The notes under the pieces: model-generated
The model's input: only the letters and a program-made list of their open reading frames with translations
What the model was told of the DNA's origin: nothing
Databases searched by the model: none
Part shown: piece after piece, positions 35,701 to 50,200 of the stretch
How positions within the stretch are numbered: position 1 is the first letter of the stretch
Layout of the letters: every line of letters starts with the position of its first letter
Translations under genes and position numbers: made by a program
NCBI GenBank assembly: GCA_029216955.1
Contig: JANAVB010002199.1
Span: 14,439,417 to 14,503,416, forward strand
Length of the DNA: 64,000 nucleotides
Origin: Iris pallida
Lineage: Eukaryota > Streptophyta > Magnoliopsida > Asparagales > Iridaceae
Direction: 5' to 3'

Positions 35701-38700
35701 ACAGCCTCTCAAACTTCAAGTATACATTGCATTCCATATTATTCCCCATAGATACGGTAAGACCGCGAGGGAGAGGTTTTGTTATGTCAAGCTTGATGCG
35801 TATCCTGGCAAAGATGACCCAATTACTAGCTTCTTGAGGAGTTCGAGGAGTGATGATGCCGATACGTGAAGCGACAGTGGAGATGAACTCTGTGATGAGA
35901 AGATTAACAGGCAGACCATGGAGTTGAACCCAAAATATAGCTTCAGAAAACTGATAATCACTAGGTAGTTTGTTGGGAGAACACCGCTCAAGGATCAGCA
36001 TATGATTGTTTAACTTCCATGGGCCATTATTGTACACATAATCCAGATCTTCCAACAGATCAAATTTTGCCGAGAAGGAGCCAGCATGATACTCTATTAC
36101 TCGAACAGAGCCCTTGAGTTTCCAAAGCTTAGGCACAATAGAGGCAATGACATGGGATGGATAATTCTTGTGGGTGAGAGGTTTGCAAAATAAGTAGAAC
36201 ATCCAATCCGCTTGAGGATTTCGAGAAGAGGGATTTATGGTAGTACCACTGGAGATGGAAGAAGATAGGAGATTGGCGAGTTTCGAAAGAACATCTTCAT
36301 AATCCGAATTTGGAGTTATAGCCATGAAATGATGGTGAGGAGATGAGAGGTGAGGGGAATGTTGGATGAGGTTAGAATCTGATGGAGGAGAGTAGGTGAT
36401 CTCTGATGGAGAGGAATAATGATCTCTGAAGGAGAAGGAGGTGATATCTGATGGAGAAGGAGATGATCTGAAGGAGAGGAGGTGGAGGAGGGCTTCCACT
36501 GTGAGAGAAGGGGTGATTGGCAACGGTGAAGGCAGTTGATTTCCGCCATTGAGATGGCGTGGCTGATCTATTGTAGCAAAGTTAACATGAATGTGTGATT
36601 CCTTATTCAGTTACAACAAGATAGCAATATTACATAAGTATCAAAATAGCACAACTGACAATTGTAAGTTATAATTGTATTTTGAACCTTCAGAAGGTAT
36701 CAACATTGTAATTTATAGGAGTCAAGGGGGACATAATAATGGATTTGTCATTCCTCTTCGAAGATTCGTGTACTTTCCTTAGCTGCGAACAAGTGCGACC
36801 TTATGCAAGGACCCGGACTCCCAATAGCGTCATTGACCCTACCTACATAGGGGTCAAGCGTCGTTGGAGCTTCCATTTTCTGTTGCGAACAAGTGCGACT
36901 TTTAAGAGAGATGCAGAGCACTTTTGAGTTTGAGGACCTTTGTTGTTCTTCTTCTTATTATACGTGCCTTGATTCGCTCTGGCCTCACTTTTGCGTTTCT
37001 CTGCGCCTAGGTCGTCGATGGACCCTTGCGCTCAAGTATGCTTTTTGCTGCTGCTGCCAACTATGGTTGTGGAGGAGATGGTGTACATATAGTTTGTTTT
37101 CTATGAACTTCTAAGTTCAAAAATTATGGTCATGTCGGGTGTGTTGCCAATTGGTAATTGGCACGGATGACATATTGACGATTGTTTTTCTTGAAAAAGA
37201 GGTGGCAGAAGAACTACCAGTTTGACTGAATTGAAGAGAGGGTAATGAAACACCGAAGCATGGTAGATTCACACAAATGATTCGAAAAACAGTTAAAATA
37301 GGTTAGCAATCTTACATAAGTATCAAAATAGTACAATTGACCATTGTATGTTATAATTGTACTAGTGGATAACCCGTGCAATAATGGCACGGACACGAAC
37401 CACAGATCCGACGGCCGAAGGTCGCTCCACCTGTGCTGCTTCTTCCCGGAGACTGATCCGACTGGACCACCACCTGGAGAAGGGTCGAGTGACTTCTCTC
37501 CTGCCGAAGAATGCCTACCGGAGATCCTCCGTGGTAACCTCACTGCCGCCGGCTGCTCCGGTTCGTGCTGCGGGTCGAGGCTCACGGCGAAGCTGGAGTT
37601 CCGGTTCTCCGCGGCGGAGGGGAGGCTCTGCTGCCGCCGCCTCTGCCGCCGTTCGGAGGGACGTGAGGGAGAAGTTGGGATGCTGGGATGAACGTGAGGG
37701 AGAAGTTGGGGTAACTTGTCTTTTTATTTATGTGGTAGAAACAAAACAGTGGGTTGTCTATAATCTAAAAGCAAAAAAGAGTTTTAGAGAGAGGGACAAT
37801 TTAGTCCTTTCATCATCGTTGAACCAAAGCACATGGGTCGTACCAAAAAACCGCTGTGCTTTATATTATAGATTTTGAACCTTCAGAAGGTATCAATATC
37901 GTAAGGGAGACATAATATTGGTTTTATCATTCCTCTTTGAAGGTTCAGTAATTTTTCCCTCGCACCATTTCACGAGGACCATTAGCACTATTTTGTATAT
38001 TTTCATTCTTTTTGTCTCCATCTATTGGACACACTTACCCCATCAAATAGGTGATACCATAATGTTACCATAATTAGTGCCTATTACAAAAAAGAATTAA
38101 ATCTCCCAATGCAACTTTGCCAATATAGGTCTATATCATGGATATGAATACACATCTTATGCGAAGATCTTGGTAGCAATAGTGAATTGTGAATTACTCC
38201 TCGTGTTCAAGCTTCTTTAATTAGGTTTTCTTTGAGAACAGCTGGATATCAGCAGGCCACAATTTTCAAATTGGCCATACTGTACCTGCCATTTTCTACA
38301 CTGTATATGAGTTGCCAAATTGACTATGCCTCACAACTTAAATAAATGGTCGTCCATGATACCTCTGGTTCATGTCTCATATAAGAAGCATTCTTCCACT
38401 CGTGTTGCAAATCGGTGCAAAAAAGTCAAGTAGCTAGACACCGAGTCATAACCTTCCCGGAAAAAGAGCACTCCGGAAATCCGTTCCACAACGTAATTGA
38501 TTGCCACAAATTAGGCTGTATCCTCTTTGCATAGTGGGGAGAGATCTTAAAAATGGGAAGTGAAGATGCACAAAATAACAATTTCATTTAACCGCAACAT
38601 GGAGAAGTTCAGGATTATCATATTGATCAAGGATCTAACACATGCCATTTTCTGTTTCTGTGAAATGAGGATGACCATGTACACTTGGAAGACAAATATC

Positions 38701-41700
38701 GTAGTGGACATGGTTGGAATGTTTGGAAGGAGAAGGAATAGGATGGAGGAGACCTCCTGGAGGTTCAAAGAAATAAGAAGATAAATAGACATACAATTTG
38801 AGGATATGAAGGTCTAAAGCAAAGGTTGCGCTCGTAAATTTAAGCTAGAGAGAGGATGAAAAATGATAAAGGTTGACAATCATGCTATTGGTTGAGAACT
38901 GAGCCTGTTTACCCTTTATTTCAAGGTGACCTAAACAGTGTTTTGGTGATATTCCATGATCATCTTCAGGTGGCCTGTGGATAGTGCTTACCCTTTATTT
39001 GAAGGTGACTAAATAGTGTTTTGCTGATATTTCTTGATCATCTGCAGGCGGCCTTTTGATAGTGTGATATCCATCGAATGTCTTGGTGTCGTAAACAAGA
39101 TATAATTACGAGCAATTATTTTTAATGGTATTATGGTATTCTTTCATAGTTCAAGAGTATTCAGCGAATACATTGTTGTAATGATTAATCCTCAAACGTA
39201 CAGGGTGGAAAATGGAGATACAATGATCTTGTAACCACAATTACTATGCCGACAAGCTTTCCATGAAGATCGTGGACAGTTCTAGGTAACATGAACATAG
39301 AAGAGTCAGGATCTCGTAAAGCAAATGCATGTATTTACGTAAGAAATCAGAGAGCTCAAGCCGCCTATGTCAGCACGAGTATATGTTAAAGCACTCAATG
39401 CAATCTTCCCATTTAGTTCCATGTAGCCTCTTTCAACATCATTGAAACTAATTGGTGTGACATATTGACATTGTTTTTTTCTTGTTCGCATTCTTACTCT
39501 TGCAAATAGAATACTAGTTAGTGTTTCTATTGTCAATCTAAATGTTACTGCATCTTGTGTTTTAAAATTTAATGCATGATGATAGTGAAATTTGACTTGG
39601 TGTGAAATAATTACCTCAAGAACCCGCTCCAATACTCTGGCTATGCACTTATTTCTTTTTTGATGATGCAGGGATATTCTAAGTTATTTCGGATTTTCTC
39701 CACCTCCTTTCAGACGCCTATTGCCAAATGAACCTCCTTGGCATTTCAGAGAGAAGGTTTGTTTGTTAAAAGCTTTTACAGCCTTATGTTTGTTCAAGAC
39801 CTGTTTGATTTGAATTATTTCTACTTGATATCATATATTTGAACTGTTTTATTTTACACTGATGCCTAGAAATATTATTTGCTCGATTGGATCTTGTGTA
39901 CATTTGTGTTTGTTGATGCAATATCTTATATATGACATCTCATTTAGCGCCCAGTTTTACAAATATGTTCTGTTCTGACATCTTTTCGCGGGAATGCTTA
40001 CCAGCAATCTCATCCCTAGAAACATACTTATGCCGATTTTACCTGTTTTCCAACATTGGATTCTAGTCTAAGTGAAATTTGTTTCAGTTGTGTAGTCTAT
40101 GTACTTTCTCTTCTCTTCACAAGATTAAAGGGCACAAATCTTTCACCTGGCCAAGAACTGATTGGTGGCTTCTCTGTAACTTCTTGTTGATAAGTTAAGC
40201 TATGATACTATTTCTAGGATTAGTTGGTCTGCTCTATCCTCTTGTTTGTTAAACTGAATATGGTTTTATATGATTTACTCCGGATGAGCTGAAATTCAGA
40301 ACGCCATATTCCATATCGGATTCCTCTTCACTCCTTTTTAATGTCGCATCCTGTATTTCTTTTTCCAGATTTCGAGTTTTCTTTTTAAGGTATCAGAACA
40401 TTAGAAGGCCACATCTTATGATGGTGTTATTTGCAACCTGATACATGTCTCTATTGATCTCACTCTTCACTCTACAATAAAAACAACTCTATGTAGTTGG
40501 TAAAGTTGGAGCAAATCTTTTTTTTTTACGTCACAAGTCACACATCCCCTTACAAAAATGGAGATCTGACTGTCATATTTTGTGAGATTAATTATAAGAA
40601 TGTTGCTATAGCAAATCTACTTCATTTCGCGTTTGGGAAGGTCAGGTGCAGTGTTTTGCTACCTTCTTAAACCGGGGAACTTTTTATTGATCTCTCTTTC
40701 TCCTCTTAAAATTGGGGTTAATCCTTTTTCTGTCACCAAAATCAATCTTCAATAAACCAAGATAGTTATGCTATGCTCTCTGTTGGAATAAAATAATTTT
40801 AACCCTCTAGTCGCGCAACTTTAGGTTTTGGTGCAGCCGCATGGACTTAACATGATATCAGAACCACCCAGGTCTGATTCTTGTCACGGTTGCCATTTTA
40901 AGCGGATATTAAAATTGTACTGCTGCCATTAATCCAGTTCTCAACCCGCAAAAATGTTTGGCACTCAAACCTACTTGGCGTGTTGGTATAATATAAATAT
41001 TTAACCCTCAATGCATCATACATCTAGGTTTTGGTGCAATGGCAGAGACTTTAACAGTGTCCAAATGGAAGCCTGAAGTAGGGCTGTGAATCGGGCATTC
41101 CAGTCAGGGTTTTGGTCAACCTTGACCATACCTGAACTCCTTTGGGATTCACCATCTCAACTCAAACCTGATCAATCCATGGGTTATGTCATGTTGTCCA
41201 GGATAACACTAGATCAGGTTTAGGTCGTGTAAGTCATGTAAGGTTGCAGATAGATCCAATTTTTTTTTTCTATTTCATAAATTTGTGTAAAGCTTCATGG
41301 TCATTGCTTTTGCAAGTACGACGTCTGCCAAATGAAGAGGTAAATTTAGATAAAACCCCCTATAGTTAGGACAGTTGTTAACTACCCCCAACATTATTCA
41401 TACACCCCCTTGTTGTTACATCTTGACAAATTTGTCGATCTTTTATTAACAGTTCGGTTAAAAATTTAATCACAGGGTAGTGATGGAATAATAATGTTAG
41501 GGGGATTAATTTGATAATTGTGCTGACTTGGTGGTTTTCTGTCAGTTACCTAAAAAACCTTCAAGGGGTTCCTGAAAATAATTTACACTCAGTTTCAGCC
41601 TAGAATTATGTTATCAATATCTCAATGAAAGAGCATCACGAATTTTCTTGTCTTTGGTCTTTTACAGTTTTTTTTATAGCAAAAATGCTTTTAGACTCGG

Positions 41701-44192
41701 TTTTCTTTTTCCATTGTGAATTGTGATATTTCATGGTATAGATTTCTGTTAAAACGGAGTAGCATTTTTATGATTCAGTTAATCAATGTATATTTGCCTT
41801 CCAAGTAACTACAGTTTTCTTTAGACTCATTCATTCCCTTATCTTTTTTCCAAGTAACTACAGTTATCGATAGTGAAATATTTTCCGATTGTTCGCTTGT
41901 GCTTTCAGGATGTATTCCCTTTGCTCGATGCAATTCGTGTATCTTATCGCTTCCTTCTCATGGAGCCAAAAGTTTTTTCTGAATTATGGAACTGGTCCTG
42001 TTTCCTTGATCTAGTGGAGGAGACTGCCAATGTTGATCTAGGTGGTGCCACATCATCACTGGACTGTTTATTGGATGTAAGATGGTGCACAATACAGATA
42101 TTGGCGATTGTTTTTAGAATAAGTGATAGGGCTACTAAAAGTTTTGGTATGGGACAAGAGGAAGCTTTCTCTTGCTTATTACGGTTAGTTCCATTCTTTA
42201 TATTTGGAACTATGACCTCGTTCACTTGCAGTGGAATGGTAATACAAATTCATTTACTTGTACTTGCAGCTGGGAGGAGTTTTGTCAGGATACATCAATA
42301 GAAAAGACTGGCTGGTACCTTCAAGGAACTGATGTGGAAAATGGAAGTTACCTTAATGATCTCGTAAATTATAGTTATTGTATAGAGTCCTTTGAAAATA
42401 GTCTGTCATCAAATTATAAAGAGATTAAGTCTGAAAGGATGGATCATAGAAATTCATGGTAAGTCAATCCTTTTTTTTATAAAACGTGAAGATTCAACTG
42501 ATAGTTATTATGTATATACTGGTTATTTCTTCTATTTTTTGCAGTGATCTGAACTTATCAGGAAGCCCTTTTGCCCTTACATCAGCAGTGAAGAAAAGTT
42601 TTGAGATGGTTATAATGGCGGTAAGTCAGAGGTGGCCTGTACTTCTTCACGGCCCTGTAGGAGCCGGAAAGAGTGCACTGATCAACAGGTTGGCACATAT
42701 TAGTGGAAACCAAGGTAATAAGTTGCAGATGAACATTTTAGTCGAATTTTTGTTTGTAGTTACTGAAATAAGTGAATGATTACGTCAGGATGGATGATTG
42801 GTTTTCCATAATCAATTGTATACAATTATCTACATATATTGCTTTGAAGTTTGAACTATACAATACACCAAATGAAGCATAATTTTATACCATGACCAAA
42901 TATTATCATCAACCTTCTTCAAGTAGGGTGCAAGAACTGCCAAACCTTCCCTATTTGCTGCAAACAGGTGTGATCTGCAACAAAGCAACAAAGAGCACTT
43001 TCAAAATCTAGGGCCTAAATTTTGAGTGGAATTTTGGTTCCAGTCGTTAGTTTTGAAAAAATAATGTACAAGTCCATGTTGACAAGTTTATTTCTACCCG
43101 GTCCTTTAGTAAAAATCTTTTACTGTAATTTTTTTAAATAATGGGAGTGAATGGTTGTACCCATGTTTTTATGTTGCCACTTACCCTTTCTTCCGCTCTC
43201 TCTCTCTCTTCACGCTGTCCTTTACACCTCTCTCAAAGAGTTCTCTCTTTCTCTCCCTTCTGCTCTCCTTTCTTTCCTGTACACCTCTCTCTAATGTACA
43301 TTTCTCTCTCTCAAAGAGCTTAAGCTCTCTCTTTACTGTGCACCAAAACTTCCCTTATCCTAATCCTTAACAAGTCCCATAACCAGCGGACCAAATATTC
43401 GAATCCGGTTCTTGTTTCCTTAATTCTTCAGACTCAGAAAACAATATTTTTCAAAAAATATTAATTTTTATTCAATGCTGGGTGTCGATCTTCGAAACTT
43501 ATCAATCCTCCCTTCTTATATCAAGGATATCATCCACTTAGGTATCCTATCTTTTGCAGAAAACAAATTTCATAAAAAAAACGAGAGTTATTATTATTCA
43601 TTAAGAGTTATACATGCTAACACTTCGTTAAATTACATCTTAATACGTTACATACATGCGTGATGTGTTTTGTTTATCTTCATGTGTTACATTTTATGTT
43701 TATCTTAATGTGTTACATTCATGTGTAACGTGTTATATTTTGACAAATACACTTCACATGTATTTAAAAAAATAATCAAAATATAACATGTTATGTAAAA
43801 CTAAAGAGTTATTATCAAATAAAAAATAAATTCCATTAAATAAAAAAATTGTACAAAGTGTTATTATTATTCATGAGTTACACAAATACTTAGTTTGTTA
43901 AAAAACATAGTTAAGTCCTTAATGTGTTATGTGTATCTGTTATGTGTTATGTTCATGTATGACGTGTTATATACACTACATGATTTTTTAAAAGTTGATC
44001 AAAGCACAACACTGTATGTATACCATAACACTATATATAACAAGCGGAACCTTTACGTAACACGTTACTGCTGCTACTAACAAGTTACAAATATTTGAAC
44101 GTATTGCTTATAATAGTAACCTATTAGATCTATTTTTATTCACAAAATACTGGAAAACCATGTGGTCCCTTGGTTTAGTGAGTGGAGAAGAT

Positions 44193-44242
<50 letters not shown>

Positions 44243-47200
44243 CCCACTCATTTAAGTAAAGTCCATTTTGGACTTCCTATTCTTTCTTTTTATTCTTGAA
44301 TACAAAATATGTTTATTGTAAACTAGGGATTGGGTACCTATAGACTTGTCATCAAGGAGCCTTGCCACTACTTTTTCAAAATTAATGACCAGAACCAAAA
44401 TTTCCCTTGTTTCTATGCATGCCCTTTGCTTTGCTGAGACACCTGTCTCACCTTTGCCACTTGTTTGGACTATGAATCGCGAATAAATTAAAATAGATCA
44501 ACAGATCAAGCAGCTTTAAAGTAACAGGATGTTGAAGAAAAGAATTTATTCTCGCAAGAAAGTTAGGACTCCATTAAGTAATAGTGAAGTAAGGAGGGAG
44601 TTCACTCTGCTGCTCTTCTTTATAGAGCTTCCTATGGTTAAATTAATTTGTTTGAACTTGTCACATAAAGCTGTTCTTGGAGATCTCATTTAGGATTTTC
44701 AAGTGTATCTATTTGCTCTGCTACTGGGCAAATGAATGCATTCACTACAGTTCTTGCATGAATAGGTTGTAGAACGTTATATTCACTGTTCTAACTTTTT
44801 TATGCCTCTGATGCGACATGTCCATACCAAGATAGTTGACTTTGTTGGACTTGGGTAACTGCAGTTTTTTACTGATTCTGATTAGTATCTTTGATAATCA
44901 ACTGTTGTTCAGTTCTGTGCATTCACATGGATGAACAAATGGATAGCAAAACATTAATTGGGAGTTACATCTGCTCGGAAAGACCTGGTGAATTCAGATG
45001 GCAGCCTGGTTCTCTCACCCAGGTCTGAATTATTATTGCCTTCATAGAAGTTTCATATATGCCCATGTTCATTTAAAAGCTTTTTGCAGATGCCAATAAC
45101 ATATATCCAATGATAGTACCTTAACACCTTTATGCATATTGCTGGGACAGGCAATCTTGAATGGAATCTGGGTTGTTTTTGAGGATATTGACAAAGCCCC
45201 AAATGAAGTTCAGTCAATCATCCTACCGTTACTGGAAGGTTCAAGTGCATTTATCACTGGTCACGGAGAGGTGCACTTCTTTATACTGTCTTTGATATCC
45301 TTTCTAATAGAAGCTACAAATCTCTATGTATGTTCTTATGCTTTGGAAGGTCAGGGATCTTGGTTGTGACAATCACCTCTCTGAACCGATATTAGAACCC
45401 TCGTTTGTTGGAGATTATTGTGTATATACTTCAAATGAGTATTATTGGATAATATTGTTTCATCTTAAAAAGATAAGAAGATATTCAATGCTCGGTAAAA
45501 CATTAAAACGAACCTTGTTTGTAATATTTCAAGATCCTCTGGATTGCTATCACATGGTAGTGGTATCACAAGGAAATTAATGTCTGGAATTTTACCACTG
45601 TAAGAAACATTATAATAATGATATATGCCTGGGTTTCTGTTCCATTCTCACAGCGAACTACACCACAAATTGTAACATTAAGGTCTGTGGAATTTTACCA
45701 CTGTAAGGAAGAGCAGTTCATCTTTTTAACTCCATCTCCATGTAACACTTAAATTGTCACTGTTGCTTTAGGTATTAGACTTTCTGACATTCTTCACAAA
45801 AATAGCATGACATGAGAGTTTGTCAATTAATGGCGTAAGAACAGGTTCACAAAGAAGATTACATATATACTTTGAGAACTAGGAACATTTTCTTGAAACC
45901 GTTGAATAAACCTTAAAGAAACATCTTTTTTTAAGCAGATAACGTATATATACTTGGAGATCGAACAAATATAATGTTTGAAAAAAAAGTTGAGATAGGA
46001 GCCGGCTGGGCAAGAGGCAAGTTGTATGACTGCCCGAGAAAAACAACCTTGCCCTCATGTGACTGTTTTGGAAGCTTTTCCAACAGTACATGCCCCGAAT
46101 TCTTGCACTACCATATCCAAGCATGACCCTGTAAAGAAGAAATAACCCAATTTCTTTTACTATGCCCTAGTTTTTAGAAGGAATGGAAATTATAATTTGC
46201 TAGGGGAAAAAATATTGTGTTAATCTCTTTTCTTCTAATGAAGGGAGTCTTTTAGGTGGACAATCTCCCAGGAACAACTCCCAATTCCCACTAAATGGGC
46301 GACTCAACTCCCACACTATTATTGTGTACATGAGACACTAAGATAAAATAAAAACCCAAAAAATAATTAAATAAAACAAATTTATTGAACAACCAAATAA
46401 GAGCCAACAGAAACAAGTAAGCACAACTCACAAACACTAATTAGAAACACGTTTTCTCGTCTTTTACTGATCATGGAGTATTGATGAGCCGACTTACATA
46501 TTGATTGGACATTTGATAAGAAAAGGCTAGGGTGATGATGATTCGGCAACTATACAGTAGGATGCTTTAGGAACTAATGGAAGATCTTACGGAAAATCTC
46601 TTTTGGATCTTTGTGTCACTGTAACATATATATTCTTTATAATGGTTTTCAATTATGATTTAAACATTGTATTAGAATTTAATATATTAATATCTTTATA
46701 CCTTTTAAAGTAAAAAAATGAAAACAAAATTGTTTGAAGTTTGTAAATGAAATGATAGCAGAACCTTGTGAAATGGAGCAAGACCAGAATTAGGTGGCCT
46801 ATTTCCCTACTTCATAATTTCAGTACTGACATTAGATGTATGGATACTATGACTTTAGTAGTTTGTATATACATGCCTTAGTCTAGATCATTTTTTTCTT
46901 TCTTTCTGAGGCATTTGTGTCTTTTGCAGGCAATAAGCGTGGCAGGAAGTTTTCGCCTTTTTGCTACAATATCAGCTTGTAATGATGAGACATGTCATGG
47001 CATAGAAGGTGAAATGTTGTTCTAGATTATATTGAGATTTGAATATTTTCTATTATTAATCGTTACATTGATATATTTAGTGTTGCACCTTGGATATTTA
47101 AGTCCTGGGTTTTCTCTTTGCTTTTTGTTTCCATCGAGGTTTGATCTCAGCAACATTCTATTTGTTGAACTCTTATCAAATTGCTCTGTGATTTTGGGAA

Positions 47201-50200
47201 TTGGGACTTGGTCAAGAGTAGAATTGCCTTCGATGTAATTTCATGTATTGAGTTTTCTTTTCTCTACATGCCCTTTTTACCATATTGAAGCTTGTGTTGT
47301 CTAGAAGTCTATATCTGTTTAGTAGACATTTAATGATAACTAGTTGTGGCGGTAGCAAATCTGCAAAAGTTTTGTTTAGTAGAATGTGAAAAGTAATGTT
47401 GTACATGCCATTTATACCAGAACTCAATTTATTTAATACTCTGATTCCTATGAAGATTATTATTTTAAGTTGTGATTCTCTGATTACTCTTTATATTACA
47501 TGATTTTTAGTGGGTCACTTTGTGGCTTGATTTTCTTCTAAAAGTTGGTGCTGGAAGATAGAAAAGATCAACCTAAGATGGATATGAGTGACACATCAAT
47601 GGCTTGATCTTCTGTTTTTGCAAAATCTTACCTCTTTATGTTCCCTTTCTTGCGTAAATTCACTCTTTTCTTTACCTTCTTTTTAAGGATCATAAATATG
47701 TTTCTAGCAAATAGATTAAAATTCATGTTCCTAACTGGAATTATATTTTTCACCTTTCTTCTGTTGTTTATAAATATTTATTTTGGATCACAAGTACTGG
47801 CCCATTTTGTTATCAGGAAGATTCTCTTTTAGCGCTTTATGGAGAAAAGTGAGGGTTGGGGCTCCAAGCAATGTTGACATGTTGGAAATAATAAATACAT
47901 GGCATCCAAATTTGGAAGCTTTTTCCTCTAAGCTCGTGGGTATGCTATCTTCTTTTTATGTTTTTTTTTCTTTGCAATTTTGCACATACATTACTGATGA
48001 CATTTTGTACATGCAGATACTTTCCAAAGGATTAACTTTTTAGCTACTGGCCATGTCGGGCAAGTTAATGAGGGTGGAGTTTTATTAGCTGGTACATTCA
48101 GCAGGTTCACTATTAGGTATTCAACCTCACCATTCTTTTGATTAAGTGGTTTCTTGCATATTGGGATTTATAGGGATGATAACATTTCTTGGCTTTATGT
48201 TGTCAGGGATCTCCTAAAATGGTGCAAGCGAGTTACAGGCTTAGACCTCAATTTTTCGGGCCTTGGGCTGTCAAACTATGATCATCAAAAGATTTATCAA
48301 GAGGTTTAGTAATTGTGCATGTTTTAAGTGATAAATTGCTAAAGGGAGCACTATAATATGGTTTATTTATTTGCTTTATTTTCTCTTTCCGTCAGGCTGT
48401 TGATATCTTTGTGGCTTCCCTTCCCTCATTGGCAAATCGTTTATTTGCAATGAGAGAAATTGCTAGATTGTGGGGTGTTCCCGAACCGGAAAATGTGTAC
48501 CCTCCTGGCAAGCCTGTCATCCAGGTTTCTTGTTTTCTGAGAACGATTACTTTTTGTGGTTATAGCTGGTTGATTGGCATTCAATATTTGCTCTTTTTTC
48601 AGAATTTGAGATCAGGACTACAAGTTGGGCGGGCTACCCTTCAATGCGTGCAGACGCCGGTGTGTATATGAATTGTCTATGTCACTATATAGTTTGTATT
48701 TGTTTCTTATGCCGTTTCTTGGACTCTTTTTTTTCAGGTTAATCAGAGGAGACCGTTTATTGGTCTTCGCAATGCCCTCCATGTTTTGGAGAGGATCACT
48801 GTTTCTGTTAAGCACTGCGAGCCTGTTCTTTTGGTGGGTGAAACTGGTACTGGGAAGACTACACTTGTTCAGAATCTGGCTATGAGGCTTGGGCAGCCAC
48901 TGACTGTTATGGTATCTATAATAAAATTATGTAATGTTTAGTGAATAATGCATGCATTTGTTTGCAGTAGGAGATACCATTGTTTCAATTTTTTGGGGTT
49001 AACCTTTTGTCATTCTCATTCTTTCGGCCTAGTTCTAGAAAATTGTTGATGGTTTTATGAAGTACAGGACCTTTATTTAGAGTAAAAGAATTTGTGTGTA
49101 ATATTGTGACATTTGTCTAGGCATAATGCCTTTCCTTTGCTAATTGATGCATAATACTTTTGGAGATTTTCTCTACGATATATACACACTTTTTGTCATC
49201 TAATAACTATTATGTATCTTAATTATAAATATCAATCTTGCCTATTGTTGTCTGTAAGGTTGCATTTTCCCTCTCGTTTGAATAATTGATGTTGATAACT
49301 GTTGATTTATTTTCCCACAGAATTTGAGCCAGCAAACAGATGTTGGTGATTTACTGGGTGGATTTAAGCCTACTGATGCGCGCTCAATTTGCATACCTCT
49401 TTTTCACGAATTCAAGGAATTGTTCCGTAGGACCTTTTCCATAAAGGTAAAAACCATAAACTACGTCTCTCTTGGTAATCATTTTCTGATCACACTCAAT
49501 TGCTGTTGCTTGTTAACTGATAAATGCGTGCCCAAATGTTCCTTTCTGGGAATAGGATAATGAAGATTTGCTTCGTCATTGTGAAGAATACATAATGCAA
49601 AAGAAATGGAACAGTCTATTAAAAGCTTGCCAGAAAGTAGTTAATGCTGCCTTAAAGTATGTTAGTCAAACAGGAGATTCTGATCCCAGATCAAAGAGAA
49701 AGCGGCCTGTGTGTGAAGAGGTTCTCCGTCAATGGGAATCCTTTTCCCTAAATCTTGATACTGCTCGCAAGCAAATTGGTTCCTCTGCAGGCGTTTCATT
49801 TAAATTTGTGGAGGGAGCTTTTATAGCTGCTCTAAGGAATGGCCACTGGATTTTACTTGATGAAGTTAATCTTGCTCCTCCAGAGACATTGCAGAGAATT
49901 GTTGGCGTCCTAGATGGCCAGAAGGGTACTCTTTGTCTTGCTGAAAGGGGTGATGTGGGTTATGTTGAAAGACATTCACAATTCCGCTTATTTGCCTGCA
50001 TGAACCCTGCAACTGACGCTGGTAAGCGCGAACTCCCATATTCCTTCCGGAGTCGGTTCTCTGAGTATTTTGTTGACGAGGTTCTGGATGATGACGATCT
50101 GGCCCTTTTTGTTGATCGATATATGGATGAAAGTGATACTGGCCTCGAAATGGTTAATAGAATTGTTAAATTTTATAAAGCAGCCAAGAAAGAATCTGAG

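Larger units (their letters stand above)
30382..36607 (-). mobile_element. Full-length L1-type LINE in MDN1 intron 2
   Basis: The 13-bp target duplication CAGTTACAACAAG lies at both ends (30369-30381 and 36608-36620). The element's 3' poly(A) appears as a T run directly at 30382 on the plus strand. It carries two minus-strand ORFs (nucleic-acid-binding ORF1, then endonuclease-RT-RNase H ORF2), the standard plant L1 layout. It is antisense to MDN1. At 6226 bp it is complete in length, but ORF2 is decayed. Confidence 0.96.

Noticed and set aside
47836..47860. Alternative acceptor TTTTAG for MDN1 exon 10
   Set aside because: Breaks phase with exon 9. The TATCAG acceptor at 47816 gives a continuous frame.
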